Source: an uncultured Lachnospiraceae bacterium
GTDB lineage: Bacteria; Bacillota; Clostridia; Lachnospirales; Lachnospiraceae
Assembly: GCA_934320895.1 (NCBI GenBank)
Contig: CAKRFY010000001.1
Coordinates: 136,503-200,502 of the forward strand
Direction of reading: 5' to 3'
Length of the DNA stretch: 64,000 nucleotides
Translations under genes and position numbers: made by a program
Part shown: in pieces, positions 54,088-62,846 of the stretch
How positions within the stretch are numbered: position 1 is the stretch's first letter
Layout of the letters: each line of letters starts with the position of its first letter
Notes under the pieces: model-generated
What the model saw: the letters and a program-made list of their open reading frames with translations, nothing else
Told to the model about the DNA's origin: nothing
Database searches by the model: none

Positions 54088-55033
54088 TTCCATCTCCCGG
54101 ATAATGAATCTGGCGAAGCATAAGTTCTACTCCCTCTGTCGCCATCCTGTCAGTATCCTGTCTTATCGTAGTAAGTCTTGGAATACAATAATTTGAAAGG
54201 CTTATTCCGTCAAATCCTACCACTGAAATATCGTCAGGTACCTTTTTTCCCACATCGCATATAGCACGCATGACACCAACTGCAATCGTATCACTGAGTG
54301 CAATTATCGCTGTGACATCAGAAACCTGTTCCAAAAGTTTTTTTGCTGCCTGATATCCATCTTCCATAGAAAATCGACATGGTACATATCCTTTTTCCTC
54401 ATCAAAATCAATGCCGTTTTCCTCAAAGCTTCTAAGACACCCTGCATATCTGCTTGAACTTATCTGTGTTGCCGATAATGTTCCACCTATAACTCCGATC
54501 TTTTTATGCCCATTTTTTATAAGATAACTTCCAAGCTGATATGACGCCTCCTCATCATCTGTATAAAATGATGACAGGTTGCTGATGTTTAAACTTCCCG
54601 CACTGTTTGTCAATAACACACACGGTACCTCTATTCCATCAAACGCATCAAAATAATCAAGATTTCCTCCTAAGAATATAATCCCTTTTGGATTTCTGTC
54701 CCTGCACAATGCAAACGCACATTCAACTTCATTTGCATCCTCATCTATATAAGAAACTTCTGCATTTTCACCATTTTTTGACAATAACATCTGCATCTTT
54801 TCAAGAATATCAGCAAAAAGCATGTTTTGATTTCCCTTAACAATGATTGCCAAAGATGACGCTGACTGTCTTTTTAAATGCCTCGCATTTGTATTGGGCT
54901 GAAAGTTACTTTCTTCTATAACTTTCATTATTTTTTCTCTAGCCTTGTCACTAACATCAGAATGATTATTTAATACTCGGGATACGGTTCCTATACCATA
55001 TCCCGATAATCTGGCGATATCTTTTATGGTCAT
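54032..55033 (-). CDS. LacI family transcriptional regulator of the maltodextrin operon
   Basis: 333 residues: N-terminal HTH (TIKDIARLSGYGIGTVSRVL), hinge helix region (NARHLKRQSAS) and periplasmic-binding-like effector domain (about 60-333, with VVGFDGISLSNY). Encoded inside the operon between the ABC permease and malQ, so it is likely the MalR-type repressor acting on the tandem GGAAA...TTTCC sites at 58369. Its last 19 codons with stop are duplicated downstream. Confidence 0.9.
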   Translation of the reverse strand: MTIKDIARLSGYGIGTVSRVLNNHSDVSDKAREKIMKVIEESNFQPNTNARHLKRQSASSLAIIVKGNQNMLFADILEKMQMLLSKNGENAEVSYIDEDANEVECAFALCRDRNPKGIIFLGGNLDYFDAFDGIEVPCVLLTNSAGSLNISNLSSFYTDDEEASYQLGSYLIKNGHKKIGVIGGTLSATQISSSRYAGCLRSFEENGIDFDEEKGYVPCRFSMEDGYQAAKKLLEQVSDVTAIIALSDTIAVGVMRAICDVGKKVPDDISVVGFDGISLSNYCIPRLTTIRQDTDRMATEGVELMLRQIHYPGDGKDYFIPFQLLERESVREI

Positions 55034-55096
55034 ACATTTGCCTCACTTTTCTTCTGTTATGAAATATCCAAGCAAGATATTCCTACAAAATGTACT

Positions 55097-55927
55097 TTAA
55101 CCCTTAACTGCGCCAGCCGCAACACCTTTAATAATATATTTCTGACAACATAAGTAGAATACTACTACTGGAATAACTGCCATGATAAGACATGCCATGA
55201 TAGCACCCATATCAACTCTTCCGTAGCTTCCCTTCATGTACTGAATGATAATTGAAATTGTCTTGTATTTCTTGATATCAAGTGTAAGATATGGAAGAAG
55301 GAAATCGTTCCAGATCCACATTGCCTCAAGTATTCCTACTGATATAAGTGTAGGTTTCATCATTGGTATTACAACACTAAAGAATGTTCTTACAGGACTG
55401 CAGCCATCAATCATAGCTGCCTCCTCAACTTCAACCGGAATCGATTTTACAAATCCGCAGAACATAAATACTGCAAGACCTGCACCAAAACCAAGATATA
55501 TTATCAAAAGACCCCAAGGTGTATTTAAACCAAGTGAATCAGCTGTTCCTGATAATGTAAACATTACCATCTGGAATGGAATTACCATTGAGAATACGCA
55601 GAGAAGATAAATTGCTTTTGTAATCTTTGTCTGAACTCTCGTGATAAACCATGCACACATTGAACAGCATACAAGGATAAGTACCACGCCGCCTACTGTA
55701 ATAAATACAGTCCAGCCGACAGCCTTAATAAATTCATATTTTGTTATAGCCTCTTTAAAGTTTTCAAGTCCGACAAAGTTCTTTGATGTCGGTATTTTAA
55801 ATGGCTCAAGGTTGATAAATGTCTTCTTCTTAAAAGAGTTCATCAATACAACAATAATTGGTGATACAAATATAATTGAAATAATTGTGAAAAATACTGT
55901 AGCTAAAATTCCTCTTACTTTTTTCAT
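55097..55927 (-). CDS. maltodextrin-type ABC permease, MalG-like
   Basis: 276 residues with six transmembrane helices and the permease EAA loop EEAAMIDGCSPVRTFFSVVI (about 166-185). Its ATG shares one base with the previous gene's stop (TAATG), so translation is coupled. The ATPase subunit is absent from the window; a shared MsmK-type ATPase encoded elsewhere is usual for such Firmicutes systems. Confidence 0.93.
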   Translation of the reverse strand: MKKVRGILATVFFTIISIIFVSPIIVVLMNSFKKKTFINLEPFKIPTSKNFVGLENFKEAITKYEFIKAVGWTVFITVGGVVLILVCCSMCAWFITRVQTKITKAIYLLCVFSMVIPFQMVMFTLSGTADSLGLNTPWGLLIIYLGFGAGLAVFMFCGFVKSIPVEVEEAAMIDGCSPVRTFFSVVIPMMKPTLISVGILEAMWIWNDFLLPYLTLDIKKYKTISIIIQYMKGSYGRVDMGAIMACLIMAVIPVVVFYLCCQKYIIKGVAAGAVKG

Positions 55928-56769
55928 TACTGTTGCACCTCCTTACTTCTTGTAAGTCTAAGCTGTAACATACTGATAACTATTACTGCAAGGAAGAAAA
56001 TTACTGCCTTCGCCTGACCTACACCTTCATAACCTACTCTTCCATAGAATGTATCATAAATATTTAATGCAAGCATCTCCGTTTTATGAAGTGGCTCACC
56101 ACCTGTAAGTGAAAGGTTCTGATCAAAGAGTTTGAATGAGTTTGTTATTGTTAAGAATGTACATATTGTTATTGATGGCATCATGTTTGGAATAGTAACA
56201 TGGAAAAGTCTCTTCCATGCATTTGCACCATCGATCATAGCTGCTTCTTTTAAAGAATCAGGTATTGCCTGTAAGCCAGCTATGTAAACGATCATCATAT
56301 AACCTATCTGCTGCCAGCAGATCAAAATTACAAGTCCCCAAAATCCTAATTTTGCATTCAACTTTAATGCCATATCAAAATGACTGAATATACCGTCAAA
56401 TATAAGCTGCCAGATATATCCAAGTACGATACCACCGATAAGGTTTGGCATAAAGAATATTGTTCTAAAAATGTTTGTTCCTTTAATTTTCTGTGTAAGT
56501 GCAAGTGCAAGTGCAAATGCCAACAGATTAACAAGTATAAGTGTCACTATCGCAAATACAGCAGTGAAACCAAATGCATGAGGGAATGTTGAATCCTTAA
56601 ATGCTTCTACATAATTGCTAAATCCAACAAAGGATGCATCCTTGATAGTGGTAAATTTACAAAATGATAAATAAATTCCTTCAATAAATGGCACGATAAA
56701 TCCGATCATAAATGCTGCCATAGTCGGGAGCAAAAATACCGGCCAATATTTTTTTATTGCTTTTTCCAT
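55927..56769 (-). CDS. maltodextrin-type ABC permease, MalF-like
   Basis: 280 residues, six transmembrane helices, EAA loop KEAAMIDGANAWKRLFHVTI (about 180-199). The ATG at 56769 is chosen because GAGG lies 7 bases upstream; a longer frame adds four residues. A 180-base gap with a strong hairpin separates it from the solute-binding protein. Confidence 0.93.
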   Translation of the reverse strand: MEKAIKKYWPVFLLPTMAAFMIGFIVPFIEGIYLSFCKFTTIKDASFVGFSNYVEAFKDSTFPHAFGFTAVFAIVTLILVNLLAFALALALTQKIKGTNIFRTIFFMPNLIGGIVLGYIWQLIFDGIFSHFDMALKLNAKLGFWGLVILICWQQIGYMMIVYIAGLQAIPDSLKEAAMIDGANAWKRLFHVTIPNMMPSITICTFLTITNSFKLFDQNLSLTGGEPLHKTEMLALNIYDTFYGRVGYEGVGQAKAVIFFLAVIVISMLQLRLTRSKEVQQ

Positions 56770-56780
56770 AATAATCCTCA

Positions 56781-56806
56781 TTTCTGCACATATTCACTGT
56801 GCATAG
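56781..56806 (-). repeat. GCACA/TGTGC hairpin repeat, copy 1
   Basis: TTTCTGCACA, 7-base loop, TGTGCATAGC. The same flanks and stem recur at 59728, with a different loop. Confidence 0.5.
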
Positions 56807-56853
56807 CGCAAAAAATATCTGTTACTTCATCTCAATACTTCATGTTTAATACA

Positions 56854-56877
56854 GGGGAAACGTTTTAACGTCTCCCC
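56854..56877 (-). promoter_or_regulatory. hairpin between binding-protein and permease genes
   Basis: GGGGAaACGTT and AACGTcTCCCC with a TT loop, one mismatch. No U-tract. It likely protects the binding-protein mRNA 3' end and lowers permease expression, as known for malE-malF; it also contains an AAACGTT operator-like core. Confidence 0.6.
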
Positions 56878-56948
56878 CACATATATTTCACCTGCATCAG
56901 ATATCCGTATGTATACACTGATTCCTATATTATTTACAGTTTCAAAAA

Positions 56949-58295
56949 TTATTTTTTAGCTGCTGCAGCGGCCTCTTTTGCCCAACCGTCAACAAATGCT
57001 TTCTTTACAAGATCCCAATTGTCATCAGTCTGCTTTGAAGCATAAGTTGTAAGAGCTGAACCAAGGTCATTTTTCCACTTCTCAGATGGCATTGTTGTGA
57101 AGTTCCATGTTACAGGCTTTTTACCCTGTTTTACATAGTCATTTGCAATGTTTACAAGAGGATTGTCTGATTCAAGATTCTTCTTAAATGGAATAACAAA
57201 TCCCATTCCGTCCTGTCCTGAAGGCATAGCTCCTGCTGCACCACACATGCACTTAACTGCTGTATTATCTGTTACGCACCAGTTCATGAAGTCAAGTGTT
57301 GCCTGAATATCTTCTTTTGATGCTTTTTTATTTACACACCAGTAGTTCTCTGTACCTGTACAAAGTCCCTGTTTTTCCTCTCCGTCTACACCGATGTAGA
57401 TTGGAAGCATTCCAAGATTGTCATCACCAAGATCTGCTATATCTGAATAAGCCCATGTACCATTCTGATAGAATACTGCCTTCTCTGTAACAAACTCTGC
57501 AACTGCATCATCACCAGTCTTTGTACTAAGCTGTTTTGGACTAGCTGTAGAATTATTTACATATAAATCCCAGATTTTACGATAGTTGTCAAGGTATGTT
57601 CCTTTGATCGCATCTGTATTTTCGATTCCATCTTTCTGATATTCATAATAGATAGGAAGATTTGCAAGATGTGTCTTAAATCTCCAGTCTGAACTTCCGT
57701 CCATACCTGCTGATGTAAATGCTGAAAATCCAAGATCCTTACTTCTCTTTGTGATATCCTCAGCTACTTTCTTAAGATCATCAAAGCTCTTTATATCGTC
57801 CTGTGTATAACCGGCTTTCTTTAAAAGATTCTTGTTGTAGATAATGCCATAAGATTCAATAGCATAACCGACGCCATCAACAGCATCACCGTCTTTTAAT
57901 AAGAAGTCATCACTTGTAACCTGTTTTGCAATATCTGAATCTTTGAGGTCATAGCAATAATCTTTCCAAGATGCAAGTCCAACTGGTCCGTTTACCTGGA
58001 ATAATGTTGGGGCTTCTTTCTTACCCATCTCACTCTTCAATGTTGTCTCATACTGGTTTGCTGCTGCTGTAACTACATTTACCTTAACTCCTGTCTTCTC
58101 TGTGTAAATGTCTGCAACCTCCTGCCACTGTGCATCAGCTTCAGGTTTGAAGTTAAGATAATAAACTGTTCCGCTGGCTGATTTTTCATTTTTACTGCTG
58201 CTACTCTTATCATCGCTTGATCCGCCACAGCCTGTAAGTGCTGTTGCTGTCATAACTGCTGCAAGTCCAAGTGCTACAAGTCCTTTCTTTCTCAT
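56949..58295 (-). CDS. sugar ABC transporter solute-binding lipoprotein
   Basis: 448 residues: lipoprotein signal with lipobox LTGC (C23), Ser/Lys linker, then a type 1 extracellular solute-binding fold (VYYLNFKPEADAQWQEVADI; GYAIESYGIIYNKNLLKKAG; AVFYQNGTWAYSDI). First gene of the operon. With two permeases, malQ and lacI downstream, the ligand is probably maltodextrin; sugar specificity is inferred from context. Confidence 0.93.
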   Translation of the reverse strand: MRKKGLVALGLAAVMTATALTGCGGSSDDKSSSSKNEKSASGTVYYLNFKPEADAQWQEVADIYTEKTGVKVNVVTAAANQYETTLKSEMGKKEAPTLFQVNGPVGLASWKDYCYDLKDSDIAKQVTSDDFLLKDGDAVDGVGYAIESYGIIYNKNLLKKAGYTQDDIKSFDDLKKVAEDITKRSKDLGFSAFTSAGMDGSSDWRFKTHLANLPIYYEYQKDGIENTDAIKGTYLDNYRKIWDLYVNNSTASPKQLSTKTGDDAVAEFVTEKAVFYQNGTWAYSDIADLGDDNLGMLPIYIGVDGEEKQGLCTGTENYWCVNKKASKEDIQATLDFMNWCVTDNTAVKCMCGAAGAMPSGQDGMGFVIPFKKNLESDNPLVNIANDYVKQGKKPVTWNFTTMPSEKWKNDLGSALTTYASKQTDDNWDLVKKAFVDGWAKEAAAAAKK

Positions 58296-58368
58296 AATAA
58301 TCCTCCTAAATATAATTTGATGTTTCCGCTCTAAATACTTTTAAACTTTTTTGTTTCATATGTATTCT

Positions 58369-58404
58369 GGAAACGGTTTTGGAAATGTTTCTGGAAATGT
58401 TTCC
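58369..58404 (-). promoter_or_regulatory. three contiguous 12-bp operator-like units
   Basis: On the plus strand GGAAACGGTTTT, GGAAATGTTTCT and GGAAATGTTTCC follow each other without gaps, directly downstream of the promoter's -10. Each resembles a LacI-family half-site pair; the third is the best palindrome. Confidence 0.65.
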
Positions 58405-58420
58405 ATTTCGTTGTAACTAA

Positions 58421-58449
58421 AATATATAACATTTAGATAAAAAATGCAA
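58421..58449 (-). promoter_or_regulatory. sigma-A promoter of the maltodextrin ABC operon
   Basis: Minus-strand TTGCAT (58449-58444), 17 bases, TATATT (58426-58421). The operator array begins 16 bases past the -10, where a repressor would block initiation. Confidence 0.65.
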
Positions 58450-58482
58450 CATTTTTTTTAATCTTTTGTGCTTTTTGTCATC

Positions 58483-58537
58483 ATTGCACAAAAGCACCCC
58501 AATAATTCACTCGAATTACCGGGGCGTTTTGTGCAAT
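58483..58537 (-). terminator. intrinsic terminator of the dnaJ-like gene
   Basis: ATTGCACAAAA/TTTTGTGCAAT outer stem, CCCC/GGGG and ATTC/GAAT inner stems, 10 bases beyond the stop at 58548. Confidence 0.82.
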
Positions 58538-58547
58538 TTTACTATAT

Positions 58548-59555
58548 TCAAGCAGAATTTCTACACAAGTTACGATATTCCATAAGCTTTTCTCTTGCAT
58601 TTTTACCTATATGTCTTGGAACTTCTATCCCTATAATAACATACTGGTCACCATAAGTTTTTCCGTCTTTTTTAGATACAACACCCTTTCCCTTAAGACG
58701 TATTTTTGTGCCTGACTGCGTTCCCTCTTTTATCTTGCACTCAACATCTCCATAAAGTGTATGAACACGCACATCTCCACCAAGAACTGCTGTCGTATAT
58801 GGTACATTTATTTTTGTATATATATCCTGCCCTTTTCTCTCATACCCCGGTTTCTCACCTACTTTAACCCTGAGAAACAGATCTCCGTCCTCTGCTTTTC
58901 CCATACCCGAATGACCCTTTCCTTTGAGTCTGATACTGTTTCCGTCATCAATTCCTGCCGGTATATGAACTTTTAATGACTGCTCTTTTCCTGTCCTGCC
59001 ATTACGCAAAGTAATCACCTTGTCACATCCAAACACAGCCTCATCAAATGTTACTTCTATGTCAGCCTCTGCATCATCGCCTCTCATATCATAACCAAAC
59101 TCTGACTCCTGACCTCCTGTGCTGTAAAAATGTGTTCCCGAAAATCCACCATGCCGTCCAAAATCTCCGCTTTCATCAAAGTCGCCGTGACCTCCAAAGT
59201 GACCATCATTAAATAAATCTCCAAATATGTCACCAAATATATCCGATGCATCCCCGGTAAAGTGGTATTCCCTATGCGTTCCATAAGGTCCCTCATAAGC
59301 TTTACCGCCTCCCGCTGAAAATCCTTCTTCAAATGCAGCATGACCAAACTGATCATAAAGTTTCTTTTTCTCAGAATCACTAAGTACATTATAAGCCTCT
59401 GTGACTTCTTTAAACTTCTGCTCAGCCGCAGCATCGCCTGGATTCATATCAGGATGATATTTCTTTGCCAGCTTACGATATGCTCTCTTTATCGTCTTAT
59501 CATCAGCATTTTTGTCAATTCCAAGAACTTTATAGTAATCCTGCTTTACAGCCAT
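58548..59555 (-). CDS. DnaJ-family co-chaperone without zinc finger (CbpA-like)
   Basis: 335 residues. J domain at 4-70 with HPD ([11 protein letters not shown]), Gly/Phe-Asp-rich region (about 75-150), and a C-terminal substrate-binding domain (about 165-325: [38 protein letters not shown]). The four CxxCxGxG zinc repeats of true DnaJ are absent, so it is CbpA-like. Located next to Hsp20. An intrinsic-terminator hairpin lies 28 bases before the ATG. Confidence 0.92.
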   Translation of the reverse strand: MAVKQDYYKVLGIDKNADDKTIKRAYRKLAKKYHPDMNPGDAAAEQKFKEVTEAYNVLSDSEKKKLYDQFGHAAFEEGFSAGGGKAYEGPYGTHREYHFTGDASDIFGDIFGDLFNDGHFGGHGDFDESGDFGRHGGFSGTHFYSTGGQESEFGYDMRGDDAEADIEVTFDEAVFGCDKVITLRNGRTGKEQSLKVHIPAGIDDGNSIRLKGKGHSGMGKAEDGDLFLRVKVGEKPGYERKGQDIYTKINVPYTTAVLGGDVRVHTLYGDVECKIKEGTQSGTKIRLKGKGVVSKKDGKTYGDQYVIIGIEVPRHIGKNAREKLMEYRNLCRNSA

Positions 59556-59582
59556 AAGAAAATCCCCCTTTCTCTCACATCC

Positions 59583-59610
59583 AAAAAGGAGCGATTTTTC
59601 ACCGCTCCTT
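59583..59610 (-). terminator. terminator hairpin in the dnaJ-like leader
   Basis: Minus strand: AAGGAGCG, 9-base loop, CGCTCCTT, then T-run. Perfect 8-bp stem. The 3' arm ends 30 bases before the ATG, leaving no room for a promoter between, so it may act as an attenuator, or end hsp20 transcripts. Confidence 0.7.
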
Positions 59611-59727
59611 CCATCACCTTACTATATAAAACATAAAACTTTATACTTTATATATGATAGTACAACATATCAATCTTTCCTGCACAAATCTTTGTTATGA
59701 GAACTTAAATTCTCATACTAATTCCCG

Positions 59728-59754
59728 TTTCTGCACATGTTTTTTGTGCATAGC
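59728..59754 (-). repeat. GCACA/TGTGC hairpin repeat, copy 2
   Basis: TTTCTGCACA, 8-base loop, TGTGCATAGC; matches copy 1 at 56781 in flanks and stem. A separate perfect hairpin CAGACACAA-atc-TTGTGTCTG follows at 59775-59795, without a U-tract. Confidence 0.5.
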
Positions 59755-59830
59755 AAGTTATTGTCAAGTGTGCGCAGACACAAATCTTGTGTCTGAAAAA
59801 TCTTGCATATATGGATTTTTCAAACTATGA

Positions 59831-60259
59831 TCACAAGATTGAAATGTATCTGTCTTCCTCTTTCTGCGGTAATGCTTCTTTCTTAGGTACATTCAATGTA
59901 AGCACACCATTTTCAAATTTAGCTTTTATATCTTCCTGTGTAAGTTCTTTGCCTACATAGAAGTTTCTGCTGCATGTAGAATAAAATCTCTCTCTGCAGA
60001 TATATCTGCTTGTATCATCCTCAGCTTTTTTATCCTTATCAGATGTCGCTGTAACAGTCAGATAACCATCTTTCAATTCTGCTTTTATGTCTTCTTTCTT
60101 AAATCCTGGCAGATCCATGATAACTTCAAAACCATCTTTATTTTCTTTTATATCTGTTTTCATCAATCCGCTGTTATAATAACTCTTTTTATAATTTCTT
60201 TCAGGTGCATCAAAAAATCCATCCATTAAATCATTTGCAAAAATACTAGGCATTAACAT
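59831..60259 (-). CDS. small heat-shock protein, Hsp20 family
   Basis: 142 residues with an alpha-crystallin domain (about 35-130): GFEVIMDLPGFKKEDIKAEL, and the FENGVLTLNVPKKE motif containing the conserved GVL, followed by a C-terminal tail. Holds unfolding proteins. Start is ATG 60259, after GGAG; the TTG six bases upstream is too close to it. A perfect CIRCE element overlaps its promoter, so HrcA represses it. Confidence 0.94.
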   Translation of the reverse strand: MLMPSIFANDLMDGFFDAPERNYKKSYYNSGLMKTDIKENKDGFEVIMDLPGFKKEDIKAELKDGYLTVTATSDKDKKAEDDTSRYICRERFYSTCSRNFYVGKELTQEDIKAKFENGVLTLNVPKKEALPQKEEDRYISIL

Positions 60260-60365
60260 AATCAACCGCTCCTTCCAAAAATCTGTTACTGCTCACATCT
60301 ATGATGCAATCAGTAATAAAACTCTTATTTATTTTAATATTGTTTGTTTCTCTGTTGCTGATTAT

Positions 60366-60394
60366 GTTATATCACTTTTATTAGCACTCGTCAA
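60366..60394 (-). promoter_or_regulatory. sigma-A promoter of hsp20
   Basis: Minus strand TTGACG (60394-60389), 17 bases, TATAAC (60371-60366). The -35 lies inside the CIRCE element. Confidence 0.75.
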
Positions 60395-60407
60395 TAGTGA
60401 GTGCTAA
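60381..60407. promoter_or_regulatory. CIRCE operator (HrcA binding site)
   Basis: TTAGCACTC, 9-base spacer, GAGTGCTAA: a perfect match to the consensus inverted repeat bound by HrcA. Confidence 0.97.
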
Positions 60408-60489
60408 TAAAATTTGTGAACTTTTTGTGAACTTAACTTTCTATATCTTCTGTAAAATGTTCAAACACTTATATTTTATTTATGACACA

Positions 60490-61401
60490 CTACCAATAAT
60501 TCTTTTTCTTAAAAACCACCAGACTTACTACAACTATAAGCACACTTATCCCTATCACAACCGGATAAGCATACTTCATTTTAAGTTCCGGCATATATGA
60601 AAAATTCATTCCATACCATCCCGCAATCAGTGTCAACGGCAGAAAAATCGTTGTTACTATTGTAAGCATCTTCATTACATCATTCTGGTGTATTTCTATC
60701 TCAGACTGGTACACATCCTGAACCTGCATAGCATATTCTCTTAATATCTGTGTTTCCTGAGCAAGCCTTGTCATCTTTTCAGAGTACATTTTAAATAGTT
60801 CCACAATATCATCTGAAAAAAATTCCTCTTCATTTCCAGCAAGTTCATCCCCTGTTTCAGCAAGCTGTGTATAATAATGATAAAATCTCGCTATTATCTT
60901 TTTTAATCTCAAAAGACCTATATTGAATTTATCAGACTGCTCTTTCATGATATCCTCTTCAATCTCTGTTATCTTGTGCTCTATTTTCTGCAGGAAAAGT
61001 AAATCTTCATCTATAAACGAAACAAAAAAATCATATACAAATCTTTCTATCGAATAATCCTTTGCAACTGCTCTCCCTGATATCTTCACTATAGTTTTGT
61101 CAATATTATCATCATCACTGACTATAATCACCCTGTTTTTTAATATATATATGGCAAAAAGAATATCCTTTCTGCCATATTCTTTTGATGGCACTTGAAA
61201 TGTCCCGTACAAAAAATCCTTATGACTTTCCATCTTGCAAAAATGAATTTCATCAGGCGAATGCCAAATTCCGCACTTCCCCCACAATATTTTTTCGTTA
61301 TCCCACTCTGACATTTTAAATACACCAATACATTCATCATTTTCCCAAAATGTATCAAGAGCAATTTTAAATATACCGTCCTCTTTTACTTTATAATACA
61401 C
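60490..61401 (-). CDS. CorA-like divalent cation transporter
   Basis: 303 residues: long cytoplasmic alpha/beta and helical domain (about 1-235), then two C-terminal helices with the pore motif YGMNF (about 266-270) between them, and a basic tail. Transports Mg2+ or a related ion. Starts with GTG behind GAGGAG. It lies 17 bases after the ROK gene on the same strand, so they are likely cotranscribed; a functional link is not obvious. Confidence 0.92.
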   Translation of the reverse strand: MYYKVKEDGIFKIALDTFWENDECIGVFKMSEWDNEKILWGKCGIWHSPDEIHFCKMESHKDFLYGTFQVPSKEYGRKDILFAIYILKNRVIIVSDDDNIDKTIVKISGRAVAKDYSIERFVYDFFVSFIDEDLLFLQKIEHKITEIEEDIMKEQSDKFNIGLLRLKKIIARFYHYYTQLAETGDELAGNEEEFFSDDIVELFKMYSEKMTRLAQETQILREYAMQVQDVYQSEIEIHQNDVMKMLTIVTTIFLPLTLIAGWYGMNFSYMPELKMKYAYPVVIGISVLIVVVSLVVFKKKNYW

Positions 61402-61418
61402 TTTCTCTCCTCAAACAA

Positions 61419-62546
61419 TTAACTTATAAAACGTTTTACATAATATAACGCAGCTCCTATTGCCGGTGTAAACTGTCCATGCATACCCACAATTATATTG
61501 TCCTTTGCAATAGGAAACGGAGTTGCAGCATTTATCAATTCACACATAAAGGCAATGTCCACATCCGTAAAATATGGTGCAAGATATCCACTTATAATAA
61601 CCGGTCCGTCAATCACCATATTAAGATTCTTTATCGCATACGCTAAATGTTTTAAATAGTCTTCCCATATCTGCTTAAATATATTATTCTTATTTTTTCT
61701 CATTTCATAAAAAAATTCCTTTATTGATACACCTGCCGCTGTTTCAATTGAATTTACTGAACAATATGTCTCCAGGCATCCACGACTTCCGCAGTAACAT
61801 ATTGGTCCCTCGTGATTTATACACATATGTTCTAGTGAACCGCTATGCATACTCATGCCCTGATGAACTCTCCTGTTTGTAATAATTGCGCCTCCAAGAT
61901 TTCTGTTCAGCAAAAATACAACTGCACTGTCAAGTTCAGGATGATTCCACAACTCAAGATCTGCCGCAGCCTTTGAATCATGTTCTATTCTGCATGGATA
62001 CGACAATCTGTCAGCAAAATCAGAAAGCCGCATATCCGAATTGTCCATTATCTTTCCATATGTAACACTTTCCCCATCAGGTGATATGATTCCCTGCGTC
62101 GCAATAGACACACCGGAAATCTGCTCTCTTTTATAATTATTCTTATTTATGAATTTTTCTACTTCATCGGCAACTTTTGTATAATACTCATCCGTATCAA
62201 TATAATCAATTGATATTATTTCTTTTGCAACAGCCTCTCCATACAAATCAACGGCTACTATATGAAACATATTTTTTAAAATACCTACACCTATAGCAAT
62301 TTTAAAATCAGAAACAATCTGTATTATCTGTGCTTTTCTCCCCCCTGTTGACTCAAAATAGCCATCCCTATTTATAAGTCCCTCCTGCTCCAATGCATTT
62401 AAATTCTGACTCACCGTTGAAAGTCCCATATTTAATTCCTGTACTATCTGCTGCTTTGAAGTCTGCCTTTCCTTATAAATATATTGGTATACCTTTTCTT
62501 TGTTTATTTTTTTTAATGTAATAGTAGTAAGTCCTTGTTCTCTCAT
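61419..62546 (-). CDS. ROK family transcriptional repressor
   Basis: 375 residues: N-terminal winged HTH (TSKQQIVQELNMGLSTVSQN, about 29-48) and a ROK domain with DMRLSDFAD-type, EHDSKAAADLELW and the zinc motif CYCGSRGCLE (about 251-260). ROK repressors respond to sugars or their phosphates. Start after AGAGG. Divergent from a zinc alcohol dehydrogenase, its likely target. Confidence 0.92.
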   Translation of the reverse strand: MREQGLTTITLKKINKEKVYQYIYKERQTSKQQIVQELNMGLSTVSQNLNALEQEGLINRDGYFESTGGRKAQIIQIVSDFKIAIGVGILKNMFHIVAVDLYGEAVAKEIISIDYIDTDEYYTKVADEVEKFINKNNYKREQISGVSIATQGIISPDGESVTYGKIMDNSDMRLSDFADRLSYPCRIEHDSKAAADLELWNHPELDSAVVFLLNRNLGGAIITNRRVHQGMSMHSGSLEHMCINHEGPICYCGSRGCLETYCSVNSIETAAGVSIKEFFYEMRKNKNNIFKQIWEDYLKHLAYAIKNLNMVIDGPVIISGYLAPYFTDVDIAFMCELINAATPFPIAKDNIIVGMHGQFTPAIGAALYYVKRFIS

Positions 62547-62696
62547 GTCATCCTCTTTTCCTTTACACTTAAATATAAGTTTTATTTTAATATATTATGA
62601 TGTCGAGGTCAAAAGATATTTTGCCCCCAACTAATGCAGCTATTTTTGTCTCAAACTAATGCATCCTTTAATATTTTTGTATATTTTGCACAATTT

Positions 62697-62725
62697 TATT
62701 TATCTTTTTTTGTATTCTTTGTCAA
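62697..62725 (-). promoter_or_regulatory. sigma-A promoter of the ROK gene
   Basis: Minus strand TTGACA (62725-62720), 17 bases, TAAATA (62702-62697), about 150 bases upstream of the ATG. Confidence 0.55.
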
Positions 62726-62753
62726 TAGACACTTTTTTCCAAAAGTTATATAT

Positions 62754-62768
62754 TTAACTTACAGTTAA
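62754..62768. promoter_or_regulatory. palindromic operator candidate, ROK/alcohol dehydrogenase
   Basis: TTAACT-TAC-AGTTAA, a perfect 6-bp inverted repeat in the divergent region, resembling the AGTTAA/TTAACT-type half-sites of ROK/XylR repressors. Confidence 0.5.
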
Positions 62769-62846
62769 GACATAAGCATAAGTCTTGAACATAATTAAAA
62801 TAAAATCATCAAACATTATATTATTTATTAAATGGAGGTAATTAAA

